Positions 25,406 through 33,783 of a DNA stretch of 47,173 nt are shown piece by piece. The notes beneath the pieces were generated by a model. The model did no database searches, had not been told where the DNA came from, and worked only from the letters and a program-made list of their open reading frames with translations. Each line of letters begins with the position of its first letter. Position 1 is the stretch's first letter. The DNA lies in NCBI GenBank assembly GCA_007695095.1, contig REEL01000132.1, positions 1 through 47,173 on the forward strand. The letters run 5' to 3'. Source of the stretch: Chitinophagaceae bacterium (GTDB lineage: Bacteria > Bacteroidota > Bacteroidia > Chitinophagales > REEL01). The position numbers were made by a program, and so were the translations under genes.

Positions 25406-28039
25406 TTAATCCATATAAATAATTTTGGTTACTTTTCTGAAGTCAGGTGTTTTGAAGTAAATAAAATACATACCCGGTGCTAATCCATAAGAACGGAAAT
25501 TGAATTCCAGGTCATATATACCCCATTCATGTACCATATTATCCGGCAGTAAATCCGCCATTAATTGGCCGGTAATATTAAACAACTTCATCTGAACTTC
25601 CATATTCTCCGGTAACTGATAGGCAATAGTTAAAACATCACTTGTTACTGTTGGAAAGGCTGTCATATTCGTATATGGCACTTCCAAAGGAACTTCAGGT
25701 ATTGGCTCCGGGTCTGGTTCAGGGTCCGGAATTGGGTCCGGGTCAGGATCAGGAATTGGGTCCGGGTCAGGATCGGGGTCCGGGATTGGGTCCGGATCAA
25801 CCGGAGGAACGATTTCTTTAAAATGTGCAATTATTGTGTCTCCCTCGGTAAAGTTTAAAACAATATTTGCGGTAGTATCATTTGGTAAAACTATATTATT
25901 ATTTAATTCCCAGTAATCAAAAGTATAGTTCCCGGCAGGTAAAGCTTCCAGCAAATTATCAAGATTTCCAAAATAGGAAGCCATATAAGGAAACTGAAAC
26001 AATGTTAATGTATTAAATTTAACAATCCCGGCTCCGGCAGGCTCAATGTCTACTACAACATCGTATGGACCAACCATATCATAACAATCTTCCATTCCCT
26101 GAGCCATATAATCACAGCGTGCCAGTATAAAACTCTTTAATGAGTTTACATTATTTTGCCAGCCATTATAGTTTCCACCCCAGCGATCAAATTGACCTTG
26201 CATTTCCGGCTCTATTCTATCTAATAATTCATCCAGCAAGTCAATCATATAATCACAAGAAAAAATAGTGTTCATCAAATCTGCATATCGAGATAGATAA
26301 TACTGTCTGAAAACATCGCTTTCATCCAAAAGCTTATTCAAAATAAGGGAGTGTCCTTGTCCGCCTGGATTTGGTAATGCTTCAGCAAAACAAGGGTCAG
26401 CTGTAGGGCTTGTGTTGGGTATGCCGGTATAATTTATGTAATGCCCAAAAACAGCATCCATATCCCATAAAGTATACCTCCACCGTAGTTGCTCACCCGA
26501 TGGATTCGTTCCTCTCCACCATTTTGTATTCCAGTTTAACCAGTCCATTGCAACTATATAGGTGTTGATGATTTTATGGTCGGCAAAACTTTTTAAATCT
26601 ATTCTTGCCCTGACAAAATTATAGTTTGCCTCTACTGATAAATCATTATTTAAAGCAAAGTTTCTTACTAAATTCCAGTCGTCAAAAGCTGCCTGTCCAC
26701 CGTAATTTGCCCAGGTTCCTCCCCAGGTTTTGAGGTAATAAACATCTTCCATTCTTTGTCCGTAGTAATACTCCGTAAAGTCTTTATCATCTATTTTTTC
26801 ACGTGTTTCATATACTCCCCAATACTGACCGTTAACGTATAAAATTGCAGGCTCATAAGTTCGTTCATCTAAGTGTAAGTTTCCCCTTTGTGAAAGAGTT
26901 TGCACAAAAGCATCCCTTATGTGAGCCCCTCCCGATTCAAAGGGATAATTATCATTGGCTCCGGCCTTCCACATAACCCGCTGAAATTCTGTTCTCGATT
27001 TTCCGGCAAAGATCTTGTGATGTAATGCATTTCCATAACCGAAATCATCCCTTGAAATGAAATCCACCCCTCTTTGTCCATAAGACCAGCTGTCATTTCC
27101 ATGCTTATTAAATTCACCGGTTACCTTTGTTTTGAACTCCATATCTTCAAAGTATTCAACACTTCCATGTGGTCTTATCTGAGTGCCTCCAAACAAAGTC
27201 AACAACCCGGTACCTGAAACTGAAACTACCGGAACGCTATGGCTTACATCAATAAAGTAAGTGTTGAATTCATATAATCCCGGTAAAATCTGATTGTCAT
27301 TATGAAAAACACGTGCTTTAACAACAGTTGTAGAGTTTATCGTTAATGGACCATTATAAATATCTGAGGTTGGTGTCGGTTCAGTACCGTTTGTTGTATA
27401 ACGAATAACTGCATTCGTTTCATTAGTAGTTATGTTTACGGTAACCGGCCCATTGTAAAACCCACCCTGCACATCAAATTCCGGAATTTCTGTATAGCGG
27501 TCATAAGCTACGGAACTATTATTTGAAGAACCAAAAGTAGGGTTGGTAAATACGCTCCAGGTAGAAGCTCCATCTGTAGTTCGCCCGTAGGAGTGATTTG
27601 TTAATGTAATATGATTATGAAGATTATAGCTTTCAAGAATATTACCTGACGGGTCTGCAAAAACAATAAATTCCGGATTTGCCTTTCGCTGAGATAACTT
27701 AAAGTTTGTATGTACCTGCCCGGCAGCAAATTCATCTTTTCGGGAAGCCCAAACTCTTAAATGACCATTTGCAGGAACGACAACTCCCTGTGGGAATTCC
27801 CACTTTGTTGGATTATTAATACGGTCACTTAAATGATACCCACTTATATCATAAGGGGTAGCAGATGCATTGTAAATTTCTATCCAATCTTCATATCTGC
27901 CGTAATTATCCTGGTATTGGTCAAAGTTTGAACAAGAAAATTCATTTATCATTACCTGCCCATTTAATGGCAAACTAAATATCACCAATGCTATAGAGGC
28001 AAACAAAAATGAAAAAAATACATTTTTAAACTCCATCAT
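25406..28039 (-). CDS. CotH-kinase/lamin-tail-domain secreted protein with T9SS sorting domain
   Basis: About 877 aa from ATG 28039. The frame also opens 10 codons earlier at 28069, but the signal peptide (FFSFLFASIALVIFSLPLNG) follows MMEFKN naturally. Order: lamin-tail domain (VMINEFSCSN, DWIEIYNASA, ISGYHLSD); a chitobiase C-terminal-like segment (VRYTTNGTEPTPTS type); a CotH kinase domain with VNGQYWGVYETREKID and the metal-site LWDMDAVFGHY; a Pro-Asp-rich linker; and a T9SS type A domain at the end. CotH proteins are atypical kinases that phosphorylate proteins outside the cytoplasm; activity here is inferred from the retained motifs. The linker is encoded by a hexamer-based DNA repeat. 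A strong terminator follows the gene. Confidence 0.86.
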   Translation of the reverse strand: MMEFKNVFFSFLFASIALVIFSLPLNGQVMINEFSCSNFDQYQDNYGRYEDWIEIYNASATPYDISGYHLSDRINNPTKWEFPQGVVVPANGHLRVWASRKDEFAAGQVHTNFKLSQRKANPEFIVFADPSGNILESYNLHNHITLTNHSYGRTTDGASTWSVFTNPTFGSSNNSSVAYDRYTEIPEFDVQGGFYNGPVTVNITTNETNAVIRYTTNGTEPTPTSDIYNGPLTINSTTVVKARVFHNDNQILPGLYEFNTYFIDVSHSVPVVSVSGTGLLTLFGGTQIRPHGSVEYFEDMEFKTKVTGEFNKHGNDSWSYGQRGVDFISRDDFGYGNALHHKIFAGKSRTEFQRVMWKAGANDNYPFESGGAHIRDAFVQTLSQRGNLHLDERTYEPAILYVNGQYWGVYETREKIDDKDFTEYYYGQRMEDVYYLKTWGGTWANYGGQAAFDDWNLVRNFALNNDLSVEANYNFVRARIDLKSFADHKIINTYIVAMDWLNWNTKWWRGTNPSGEQLRWRYTLWDMDAVFGHYINYTGIPNTSPTADPCFAEALPNPGGQGHSLILNKLLDESDVFRQYYLSRYADLMNTIFSCDYMIDLLDELLDRIEPEMQGQFDRWGGNYNGWQNNVNSLKSFILARCDYMAQGMEDCYDMVGPYDVVVDIEPAGAGIVKFNTLTLFQFPYMASYFGNLDNLLEALPAGNYTFDYWELNNNIVLPNDTTANIVLNFTEGDTIIAHFKEIVPPVDPDPIPDPDPDPDPIPDPDPDPIPDPEPDPEPIPEVPLEVPYTNMTAFPTVTSDVLTIAYQLPENMEVQMKLFNITGQLMADLLPDNMVHEWGIYDLEFNFRSYGLAPGMYFIYFKTPDFRKVTKIIYMD
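25701..25800 (-). repeat. In-frame hexamer-based tandem repeat coding a Pro-Asp linker
   Basis: On the plus strand, units of 30, 24 and 30 bp plus a partial one each begin ATTGG (25701, 25731, 25755, 25785). They are built of 6-bp words such as GGGTCC and GGATCA. They encode alternating Pro-Asp with periodic Ile between the kinase domain and the sorting domain. Unit lengths are multiples of 6, so copy-number change keeps frame. Confidence 0.8.
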
Positions 28040-28199
28040 AAGAGACTCATTTATAGGTAAAAAACACATAAATATAATAAGTTAACACAACTTTATCAGT
28101 ATTTTACATCTTTTTTTATGTATACCGTCTAAAATTAAATGTAAAAGTGCAACTGTTAGAATATTTTAATCTTAAGCTTTTAAATTATGTATTCTTGTT

Positions 28200-28207
28200 T
28201 ATATTTG
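28200..28207 (+). promoter_or_regulatory. Candidate -7 element (TATATTTG)
   Basis: Exact TAnnTTTG match 27 bases upstream of ATG 28235. It lies inside the longer open frame, which supports the internal start. No clear TTG -33 element is seen at the expected distance. Confidence 0.45.
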
Positions 28208-28234
28208 GGTATTAATTTTAAAAATCAAAATACC

Positions 28235-29890
28235 ATGCTTAGAAAAGCTTTTTCAATCTTATTTTTAAGTGTTTTTTCATTAACATGCCTGCAGGCACAA
28301 TCAACAGACACTTTATTTTACGATGGGTTTGATAATCCATCGAATTGGAACCTTACCGGAAGCACTCCAAACAGTAATGTTTGGGTCATTAACAGTGTTT
28401 ATCAGGGTGGACAGATAAGTGGAATTATAAACATACCCAATGTTCCTTCTCAACCTGCCACCATTCAAAATCCAAACACAAACTATTTACATCCGGCTAA
28501 TACAAGTTTAGCAGCTCCTTCCGGAATAAACAATGCAAATTACTTTCTCGGACTTGGAGGAAATTCAATTGATGCCAGAAATTTGGTTTCTATAAATACT
28601 GAAAACTATCAGGATGTAACTGTTTCTTTTTACCGTACCGGTGGCCTTAACGGACTTTCTCTTATATATAGTACTGACGGTGGAGGAACATGGTTGGTCG
28701 CCGCTGATTTAACCGGCTCACCGGCAAACTGGACACAGGAAACTCATCAGCTGGCAGTTTTTGACGGACATCAGCAACTGAGAATCGGTTTTCGTTTCAA
28801 TGATGGCGCTGCGGGCGATCCGGCTCCTTCACATTATCACAGTATAGATGAAGTTAGGGTTACAGGTGTACCGGCTGCTCCACCTGTAGTTATTGAAGCA
28901 GAATCAGATAATTTAACATATTGTACCGGAGACACGATTACCGTGAGTTATACAGTAACCGGCGATATAGACCCGGGAAATACCTTTACGGCAGAACTTT
29001 CAGATGCAAATGGTGATTTTACAAATCCTCTTGTGTTAGGTACGCAAACAGGCACAACGGATGGCGTTATCGTGGGTGTAATTCCCGAAAGCATTCCTCC
29101 GGGAACTTCTTACAGAGTTCGTGTAAATAGCAGCCAACCTCCTGTTGAAGGAATGGAAAGCTTGCAGGATATAACGATAAATATTTCTCCAAAAGTAAAC
29201 CTGACACCATCTCAAACGGTAGTTTGCCCGGGCGATACGGTAGTTTTAAGTTCCGGTGGCGCTGCTACATATTCATGGACACCAACCACTGATGTTTTTC
29301 CTGATAGCGGAAATGAAGTGCAGGCTGTTATAAACCAATCTACCGGCTTTGAAGTTGTCGGCACTTCAGCAGAAGGTTGTACAGATAATGCCTCGGCTAC
29401 TATCAACATACATAATTTGCCTCCACAGCCGGAAATTAGCCAAAACAGCAATACTCTTAGCGTGAATAATCCGGATGGCGCAGACGTACAATGGTATTTT
29501 GATGGTGAGCCAATTAGCGGAGCAAATCAGGATGATTATGATGCAGAAGCATTTGGACTTTATCAGGTTGTGATAACTACAAGTGACGGATGTGTTCTGG
29601 TTTCTGATGAATTTAATTATTTCACTATCTCCGTGCAGGAAGTTATTTCATCAAACATAAATGTTTACCCTAATCCGGTACAAAATCAATTAAATATTTC
29701 CTGGATTGAAAATGATGTTACTTCTGTCCATTTGATTAACATGAAAGGGCAATATGTATATTCAAATACTGAAATTTCAGGAGGCAATAGTCTTGAAATT
29801 CAAACCCGTGACTGGCCGGCTTCAGTATATTTTTTACATATACAGTTGAAAGACGGTAAAACTCTTCAGGAAAAAATCATCGTTCAGTAA
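28235..29890 (+). CDS. T9SS cargo protein with Ig-like domains
   Basis: 551 aa from ATG 28235; the frame opens at 28187, but the ATG at 28235 starts directly with a signal peptide (MLRKAFSILFLSVFSLTCLQAQ) and lies just after a -7 element. The N-terminal part (DTLFYDGFDNPSNW, then VSFYRTGGLNGLSLIYSTDG and a later HYHSIDEVRV) resembles a jelly-roll/MAM-like module often found in such cargo. One or two Ig-like beta-sandwich segments follow (ITVSYTVTGDID, SPGDTVVLSSGGAATYSW type). The C-terminus is a T9SS type A domain (INVYPNPVQNQLNISW through SVYFLHIQLKDGK). No catalytic motif is seen. Its 3' end overlaps the convergent PP-loop gene by 7 bp. Confidence 0.85.
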   Translation: MLRKAFSILFLSVFSLTCLQAQSTDTLFYDGFDNPSNWNLTGSTPNSNVWVINSVYQGGQISGIINIPNVPSQPATIQNPNTNYLHPANTSLAAPSGINNANYFLGLGGNSIDARNLVSINTENYQDVTVSFYRTGGLNGLSLIYSTDGGGTWLVAADLTGSPANWTQETHQLAVFDGHQQLRIGFRFNDGAAGDPAPSHYHSIDEVRVTGVPAAPPVVIEAESDNLTYCTGDTITVSYTVTGDIDPGNTFTAELSDANGDFTNPLVLGTQTGTTDGVIVGVIPESIPPGTSYRVRVNSSQPPVEGMESLQDITINISPKVNLTPSQTVVCPGDTVVLSSGGAATYSWTPTTDVFPDSGNEVQAVINQSTGFEVVGTSAEGCTDNASATINIHNLPPQPEISQNSNTLSVNNPDGADVQWYFDGEPISGANQDDYDAEAFGLYQVVITTSDGCVLVSDEFNYFTISVQEVISSNINVYPNPVQNQLNISWIENDVTSVHLINMKGQYVYSNTEISGGNSLEIQTRDWPASVYFLHIQLKDGKTLQEKIIVQ

Positions 29891-30576
29891 GCAGGTTTAA
29901 CCTCTAAGAAATAAAATGCATAGGCAGGGTCGTTTTTATACTTTTTTAAAACGGCTCTGCCTTTTTTAATCTCAAGCGCATTTGAAAAATAAGGCGCATT
30001 TAAAACCAGACTGTGATATTCTCCATTTTCTCCGCAGGGATCCACGTTTTCAGGTATACGCTGCCTGAAAGTTTCATTCAGATGTTGACCTAAAAATTCT
30101 TTTCCTAATAATTGGCTATTTGTGCAGATGACTAAAGCATCAAAACGCTTGTCTATAAATTCTTTTAATAGTTCGCCGGTTGGTTTATTCCAAAGCGGGA
30201 AATAAATCTCCATACCGCTACCTTCAAACAATTTTTCCCGATAATCTCTGAGATCCTGTAAAAATATATCCCCAAATGCTACTACTTCAATACCCTTAGT
30301 CAAAAGACTTTCTGAAAAGTCTGAAAAAACCTGCTCATAAATAGCATTATCGACTTCACCCGGCAAAATCATTTTTTCCAGTTTTATTCCGCAGAGTTCT
30401 GCCTGCTTTTCAATCAACTCAAGCCTGACTCCATGCATGCTGACTCTGTTCGTTTCGCTATTTATAGTTGTCGCCAGACACTGAACTTCAATACTTTCAT
30501 CCCTTAACAAATATTCAAGTGCAAGCGCACTATCTTTTCCTCCACTCCAAAATAAGCAACATTTTTTTCTTTTCAT
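29884..30576 (-). CDS. PP-loop ATP pyrophosphatase, Dph6/MJ0570-like
   Basis: 230 aa. The PP-loop SGGKDS is at residues 11-16, after KCCLFW. Later conserved features are the HGVRLELIEKQAELCGI and VAFGDIFLQDLRDYRE segments and the C-terminal VDPCGENGEYHSLV motif, typical of the diphthine--ammonia ligase-like family. Eukaryotic and archaeal Dph6 completes diphthamide on EF2; bacteria lack diphthamide, so the bacterial role is unknown. It lies 15 bp downstream of the RsmI-like gene on the same strand. Its stop overlaps the 3' end of the convergent T9SS gene. Confidence 0.88.
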   Translation of the reverse strand: MKRKKCCLFWSGGKDSALALEYLLRDESIEVQCLATTINSETNRVSMHGVRLELIEKQAELCGIKLEKMILPGEVDNAIYEQVFSDFSESLLTKGIEVVAFGDIFLQDLRDYREKLFEGSGMEIYFPLWNKPTGELLKEFIDKRFDALVICTNSQLLGKEFLGQHLNETFRQRIPENVDPCGENGEYHSLVLNAPYFSNALEIKKGRAVLKKYKNDPAYAFYFLEVKPAY

Positions 30577-30591
30577 TTTAGCTTTTTCGAT

Positions 30592-31308
30592 TTACGATTG
30601 TAGTAAAAAAACAGTTGGCTTTTTGTGAATATCCGGCAATTCTGTTTTTCTCCAGTCTTGAACTGTCATAGTTCTAACATACTCATCTTCACAACTCAAG
30701 TTAGAGGCAACACATAAAAAAGTTGAAGGGTTTAATGTTTTTAAAATGAAAGCTAAAAATTTAATGTTCCTGTAAGGCGTTTCCATAAACAACTGCGTTT
30801 GATTTTTAGCTTTTGATTCATTTTCCAAATATTTCAGGCTTTTTATTTTCTCATTTTCCTGAACCGGCAGATACCCGTGAAAGGCAAATTGCTGACCATT
30901 CAGACCGGAAGCCATTAAAGCCAATAAAAACGATGAGGGCCCTGTAAAAGGCTTAACCTGATAACCTTTTTTATGTGCCATTGCCACCACCAAAGCCCCC
31001 GGATCACCAACAGCAGGACAACCGGATTCAGATAAAATCCCCACATCATTTCCCTGCTCAAGCGCTTTTAACATCAATGGAATTTCTTGTTCACGGCTAT
31101 GCTTATTTAACAAACTCATTTGGGTTTCTTCCAAAGGAAAATTCCGGTCAAGTGCTTTTAGAAATCTACGTGCCGTGCGTTCATTTTCTACAATAAAATT
31201 CCGGCATTCCAGGATTTCCATTTTAACCCCCTCCGGTATGGAATAATTAATTTCTCCTCCGATAGTACAGGGAAAAAGCTTTAAACTTGCTTTTGGCAAT
31301 TGGCTCAT
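30592..31308 (-). CDS. RsmI/tetrapyrrole-methylase-family SAM-dependent methyltransferase
   Basis: 238 aa, somewhat shorter than E. coli RsmI. The SAM-binding features of the class III methylase fold are present: VGILSESGCPAVGDPGALVV (about 88-107) and the VKPFTGPSSFLLALMASGL segment. RsmI 2'-O-methylates C1402 of 16S rRNA; short members are common in Bacteroidota, and whether they share this target is not shown by sequence alone. It is the upstream gene of a two-gene minus-strand unit with the PP-loop gene. Confidence 0.85.
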   Translation of the reverse strand: MSQLPKASLKLFPCTIGGEINYSIPEGVKMEILECRNFIVENERTARRFLKALDRNFPLEETQMSLLNKHSREQEIPLMLKALEQGNDVGILSESGCPAVGDPGALVVAMAHKKGYQVKPFTGPSSFLLALMASGLNGQQFAFHGYLPVQENEKIKSLKYLENESKAKNQTQLFMETPYRNIKFLAFILKTLNPSTFLCVASNLSCEDEYVRTMTVQDWRKTELPDIHKKPTVFLLQS

Positions 31309-31400
31309 TTTTATTTATTTTTTGGAAGTATATGAATTTTTATCTTTTTTGCAATCATACATTTGCTACAATTTTAAGAGAATAAACTTAATTTCGCAGT

Positions 31401-32153
31401 ATGATTTCACTGAAAGATATTAAAGAACGAATACTGTTTGAAGATGATTCACTCATAATTCTCAACAAACCGGCCGGCATTTCTGTCGCCGGAGGAAACA
31501 GCGCTGAAACACATTTGCTGGGCATTCTTCAGAAACTGAAAAAAAGTGACTTATTCCTTTGCCATAGAATTGATAAAGAAACGACCGGCTGTTTAGTTTT
31601 TGCCAAAGACAAAGAAATTTTCAAAAAAGTTTACAGCCAGTTCAGTAATCACAAAGTAAATAAGGTCTATCAAGCTCTACTTACCGGAGTATATCCGGAA
31701 AGACCAAAAATAATTGAGCTTTCATTAAGAGAAACCTCTACGAAAACACTTATTGATAAAGAAGGGAAGTTTGCACATACTGAAATTATTCCTTTATTCT
31801 CCTTTGGGCAACATTTTACTCTATGCGCTTGCAAACCATTGACAGGAAGACGGCATCAAATTAGAATACACGCAGCTCATGACGGACATCCATTGGCAGG
31901 TGATGAACTCTACGGCGGGAAGCCCGTTTTTCTTTCGCATTATGACAAAAAATTTAATTTAGGCAAGTTCGAAGAAGAAAAACCGATTAGTGGAAATGGT
32001 TTTTTACTCCATGCTCATACTATAGAATTTTTGCATCCGGAAACCGGAGAGCACTTTAGTGTCAATGCTCCCTTACCAAAACAATTTAATGCTTGCCTGA
32101 CTCAATTAGAGAAAAAAATAGGCAAAAGAGCTTATCCTAAGTTTGAAAATTAA
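31401..32153 (+). CDS. RluA-family RNA pseudouridine synthase
   Basis: 250 aa. The catalytic motif is CHRIDKETTGCLVFAK, with Asp58 the nucleophile in the HRxDxxTxG signature. Supporting segments are LNKPAGISV near the N-terminus and GRRHQIRIHAAHDGHPLAGDELYGG. There is no N-terminal S4 domain, as in TruC/RluA-type enzymes. The RNA target (23S rRNA or tRNA) cannot be assigned. Its TAA and the TAA of the convergent asnS share one TTAA at 32150-32153. Confidence 0.92.
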   Translation: MISLKDIKERILFEDDSLIILNKPAGISVAGGNSAETHLLGILQKLKKSDLFLCHRIDKETTGCLVFAKDKEIFKKVYSQFSNHKVNKVYQALLTGVYPERPKIIELSLRETSTKTLIDKEGKFAHTEIIPLFSFGQHFTLCACKPLTGRRHQIRIHAAHDGHPLAGDELYGGKPVFLSHYDKKFNLGKFEEEKPISGNGFLLHAHTIEFLHPETGEHFSVNAPLPKQFNACLTQLEKKIGKRAYPKFEN

Positions 32154-33673
32154 GGCAACAGTCTGCCATACATTCTCGGAAATGGAATTGTTTCTCTTAC
32201 GTGATGCAATCCACATATCCAGGCAACAAAGCGTTCAAGACCCATACCAAAACCTGCATGAGGAACCGACCCGTAACGTCTTAAATCCAGATACCATTCA
32301 AATGCTTCTAAAGGCAGCTTATGCTTGTGAATTTGTTCAATGAGATAATCCTTATCCGTTTCCCTTTCGCCACCACCAATGATTTCTCCGAAACCTTCGG
32401 GAGCTAATAAGTCAACCCCTTTCACCAGGTCAGGATTGTTTTCGTCCTGTTTCATGTAAAAAGCTTTAATTGCTTTAGGCCAGTTGTAAACCATCACCGG
32501 CGCATCAAATAATCTGGTTAAAACCGTTTCATCTGAGCCTCCGAAATCATTGCCATGCTGAAAATTACGTGCCGATTCAATCCAGTGCGGAATGTTTTGT
32601 GAGCGCTCCTGCAAATCTTTTGCTTCTGCTTTCAGCTTTCCAATTTTGTTTAAATTGAAGTTGCGCTCACCTTTTTTAATACCGGCTTGTTTTATTTTTT
32701 CTTCTCTCTCAGCAATCTCGGCTTTAATTGCCACTATCTGTTCATTGATGTTTTTCAAATCCGTTTCCAGCGTTTCAATTGAAGTTAATCCTTTAACCTT
32801 CATCTCACCACGAAGAATTTTAACGGCATCGTCATAGGGTATTCTGGGAAATTCTTTTTTTACGTTTTTCAGGCTTTCTGTATCCCTTTCTATCAAAGCC
32901 AGTTCAGCTTCTGATTTTGAAAGAACTTCCGTTACCACGTGTCTCACAAAAGATTCAATCAAATCCATGTTCATGTTCAAATCATAAAATGCCATTTCGG
33001 GCTCTATCATCCAAAATTCTGACAAATGACGTCTGGTTTTCGATTTTTCGGCTCTGAAAGTAGGACCAAAAGTATAAATTTTACCTTGTGCAAGCGCCAT
33101 GGCTTCACCATACAGCTGACCGGATTGAGAAAGGTATGCCGTATCTCCGTAAAAATCGGTTTCAAACAATGTACTTGTTCCTTCACAGGCATTCCCGGTA
33201 AATAAAGGCGCATCCATCTGAATGAATCCGTTTTGTTGAAAAAAACCGTGTACAGACTGTATAATGGTGTTCCGGATGCGCATAATTGCCCATTGCCTTC
33301 TTGACCTCAACCACAAATGCCTTTTATCCATTAGAAAATCAATACCATGCTCTTTCTTAGCAATCGGGTATTCTTCCCCTATATGATAAATTTCCAAATG
33401 ATTTACCTGTAATTCAACACCACCTTCCTGGCGTTCATCTGCTACCACCTTTCCCTTTAAGGATACGGCACTTTCCAACGTAAGCTTATTGGCATTTTCA
33501 AAAACTTCTGCAGTAACCTCCTCAGCAGAGACAACCGCCTGCACAAATCCACTTCCGTCTCTTAAAATTATAAATTCAAGGCCTTTGCTGCTTCTTTTGT
33601 TTGAAACCCAACCTTTTAACTCAACTTCTTCTCCTATCTTTGCCTTTAAGCTTTTAATATAATCGTGTGCCAC
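32150..33673 (-). CDS. asnS: Asparaginyl-tRNA synthetase with coiled-coil insertion
   Basis: 507 aa from a GTG start; no in-frame ATG lies close upstream. The N-terminal OB-fold (VELKGWVSNKRSSKGLEF) binds the anticodon. Class II motif 2 is TFGPTFRAEKSKTRRHLSEF (201-220) and motif 3 includes the GFGMGLERFVAWI segment near the end. It charges tRNA-Asn. E. coli AsnRS is about 466 aa; the extra length is an insertion at about 288-375, between RIPYDDAVKIL and the core segment VMVYNWPKAIKAFYM. The insertion is rich in Lys, Glu and Ala and probably a coiled-coil hairpin (TDLKNINEQIVAIKAEIAER region). The 3' end overlaps the convergent pseudouridine synthase gene by 4 bp. Confidence 0.94.
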   Translation of the reverse strand: MAHDYIKSLKAKIGEEVELKGWVSNKRSSKGLEFIILRDGSGFVQAVVSAEEVTAEVFENANKLTLESAVSLKGKVVADERQEGGVELQVNHLEIYHIGEEYPIAKKEHGIDFLMDKRHLWLRSRRQWAIMRIRNTIIQSVHGFFQQNGFIQMDAPLFTGNACEGTSTLFETDFYGDTAYLSQSGQLYGEAMALAQGKIYTFGPTFRAEKSKTRRHLSEFWMIEPEMAFYDLNMNMDLIESFVRHVVTEVLSKSEAELALIERDTESLKNVKKEFPRIPYDDAVKILRGEMKVKGLTSIETLETDLKNINEQIVAIKAEIAEREEKIKQAGIKKGERNFNLNKIGKLKAEAKDLQERSQNIPHWIESARNFQHGNDFGGSDETVLTRLFDAPVMVYNWPKAIKAFYMKQDENNPDLVKGVDLLAPEGFGEIIGGGERETDKDYLIEQIHKHKLPLEAFEWYLDLRRYGSVPHAGFGMGLERFVAWICGLHHVRETIPFPRMYGRLLP

Positions 33674-33727
33674 AAAAAATTTTTTAAAATTAATTAAATA
33701 TGAAAAGTCTACTTAGATTCAAGTTTG

Positions 33728-33747
33728 CAAAAATAATTATAATTTTG
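33728..33747. promoter_or_regulatory. Back-to-back -7 elements for asnS and rpoN
   Basis: TAATTTTG at 33740-33747 on the plus strand faces rpoN (ATG 33784). TATTTTTG on the minus strand (33735-33728) faces asnS (GTG 33673). Both match TAnnTTTG, but neither has a good -33 TTG at the expected spacing. The elements lie only 4 bp apart, so the two promoters would compete. Confidence 0.4.
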
Positions 33748-33783
33748 CTTAATTGAGGAATGTTAGAATATAATTGAAAAGAG

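Noticed and set aside
29884-30576. Diphthamide pathway suggested by the Dph6-like protein
   Set aside because: Bacteria lack diphthamide-modified EF2 and no other Dph homologue is present; only the PP-loop family assignment is kept.
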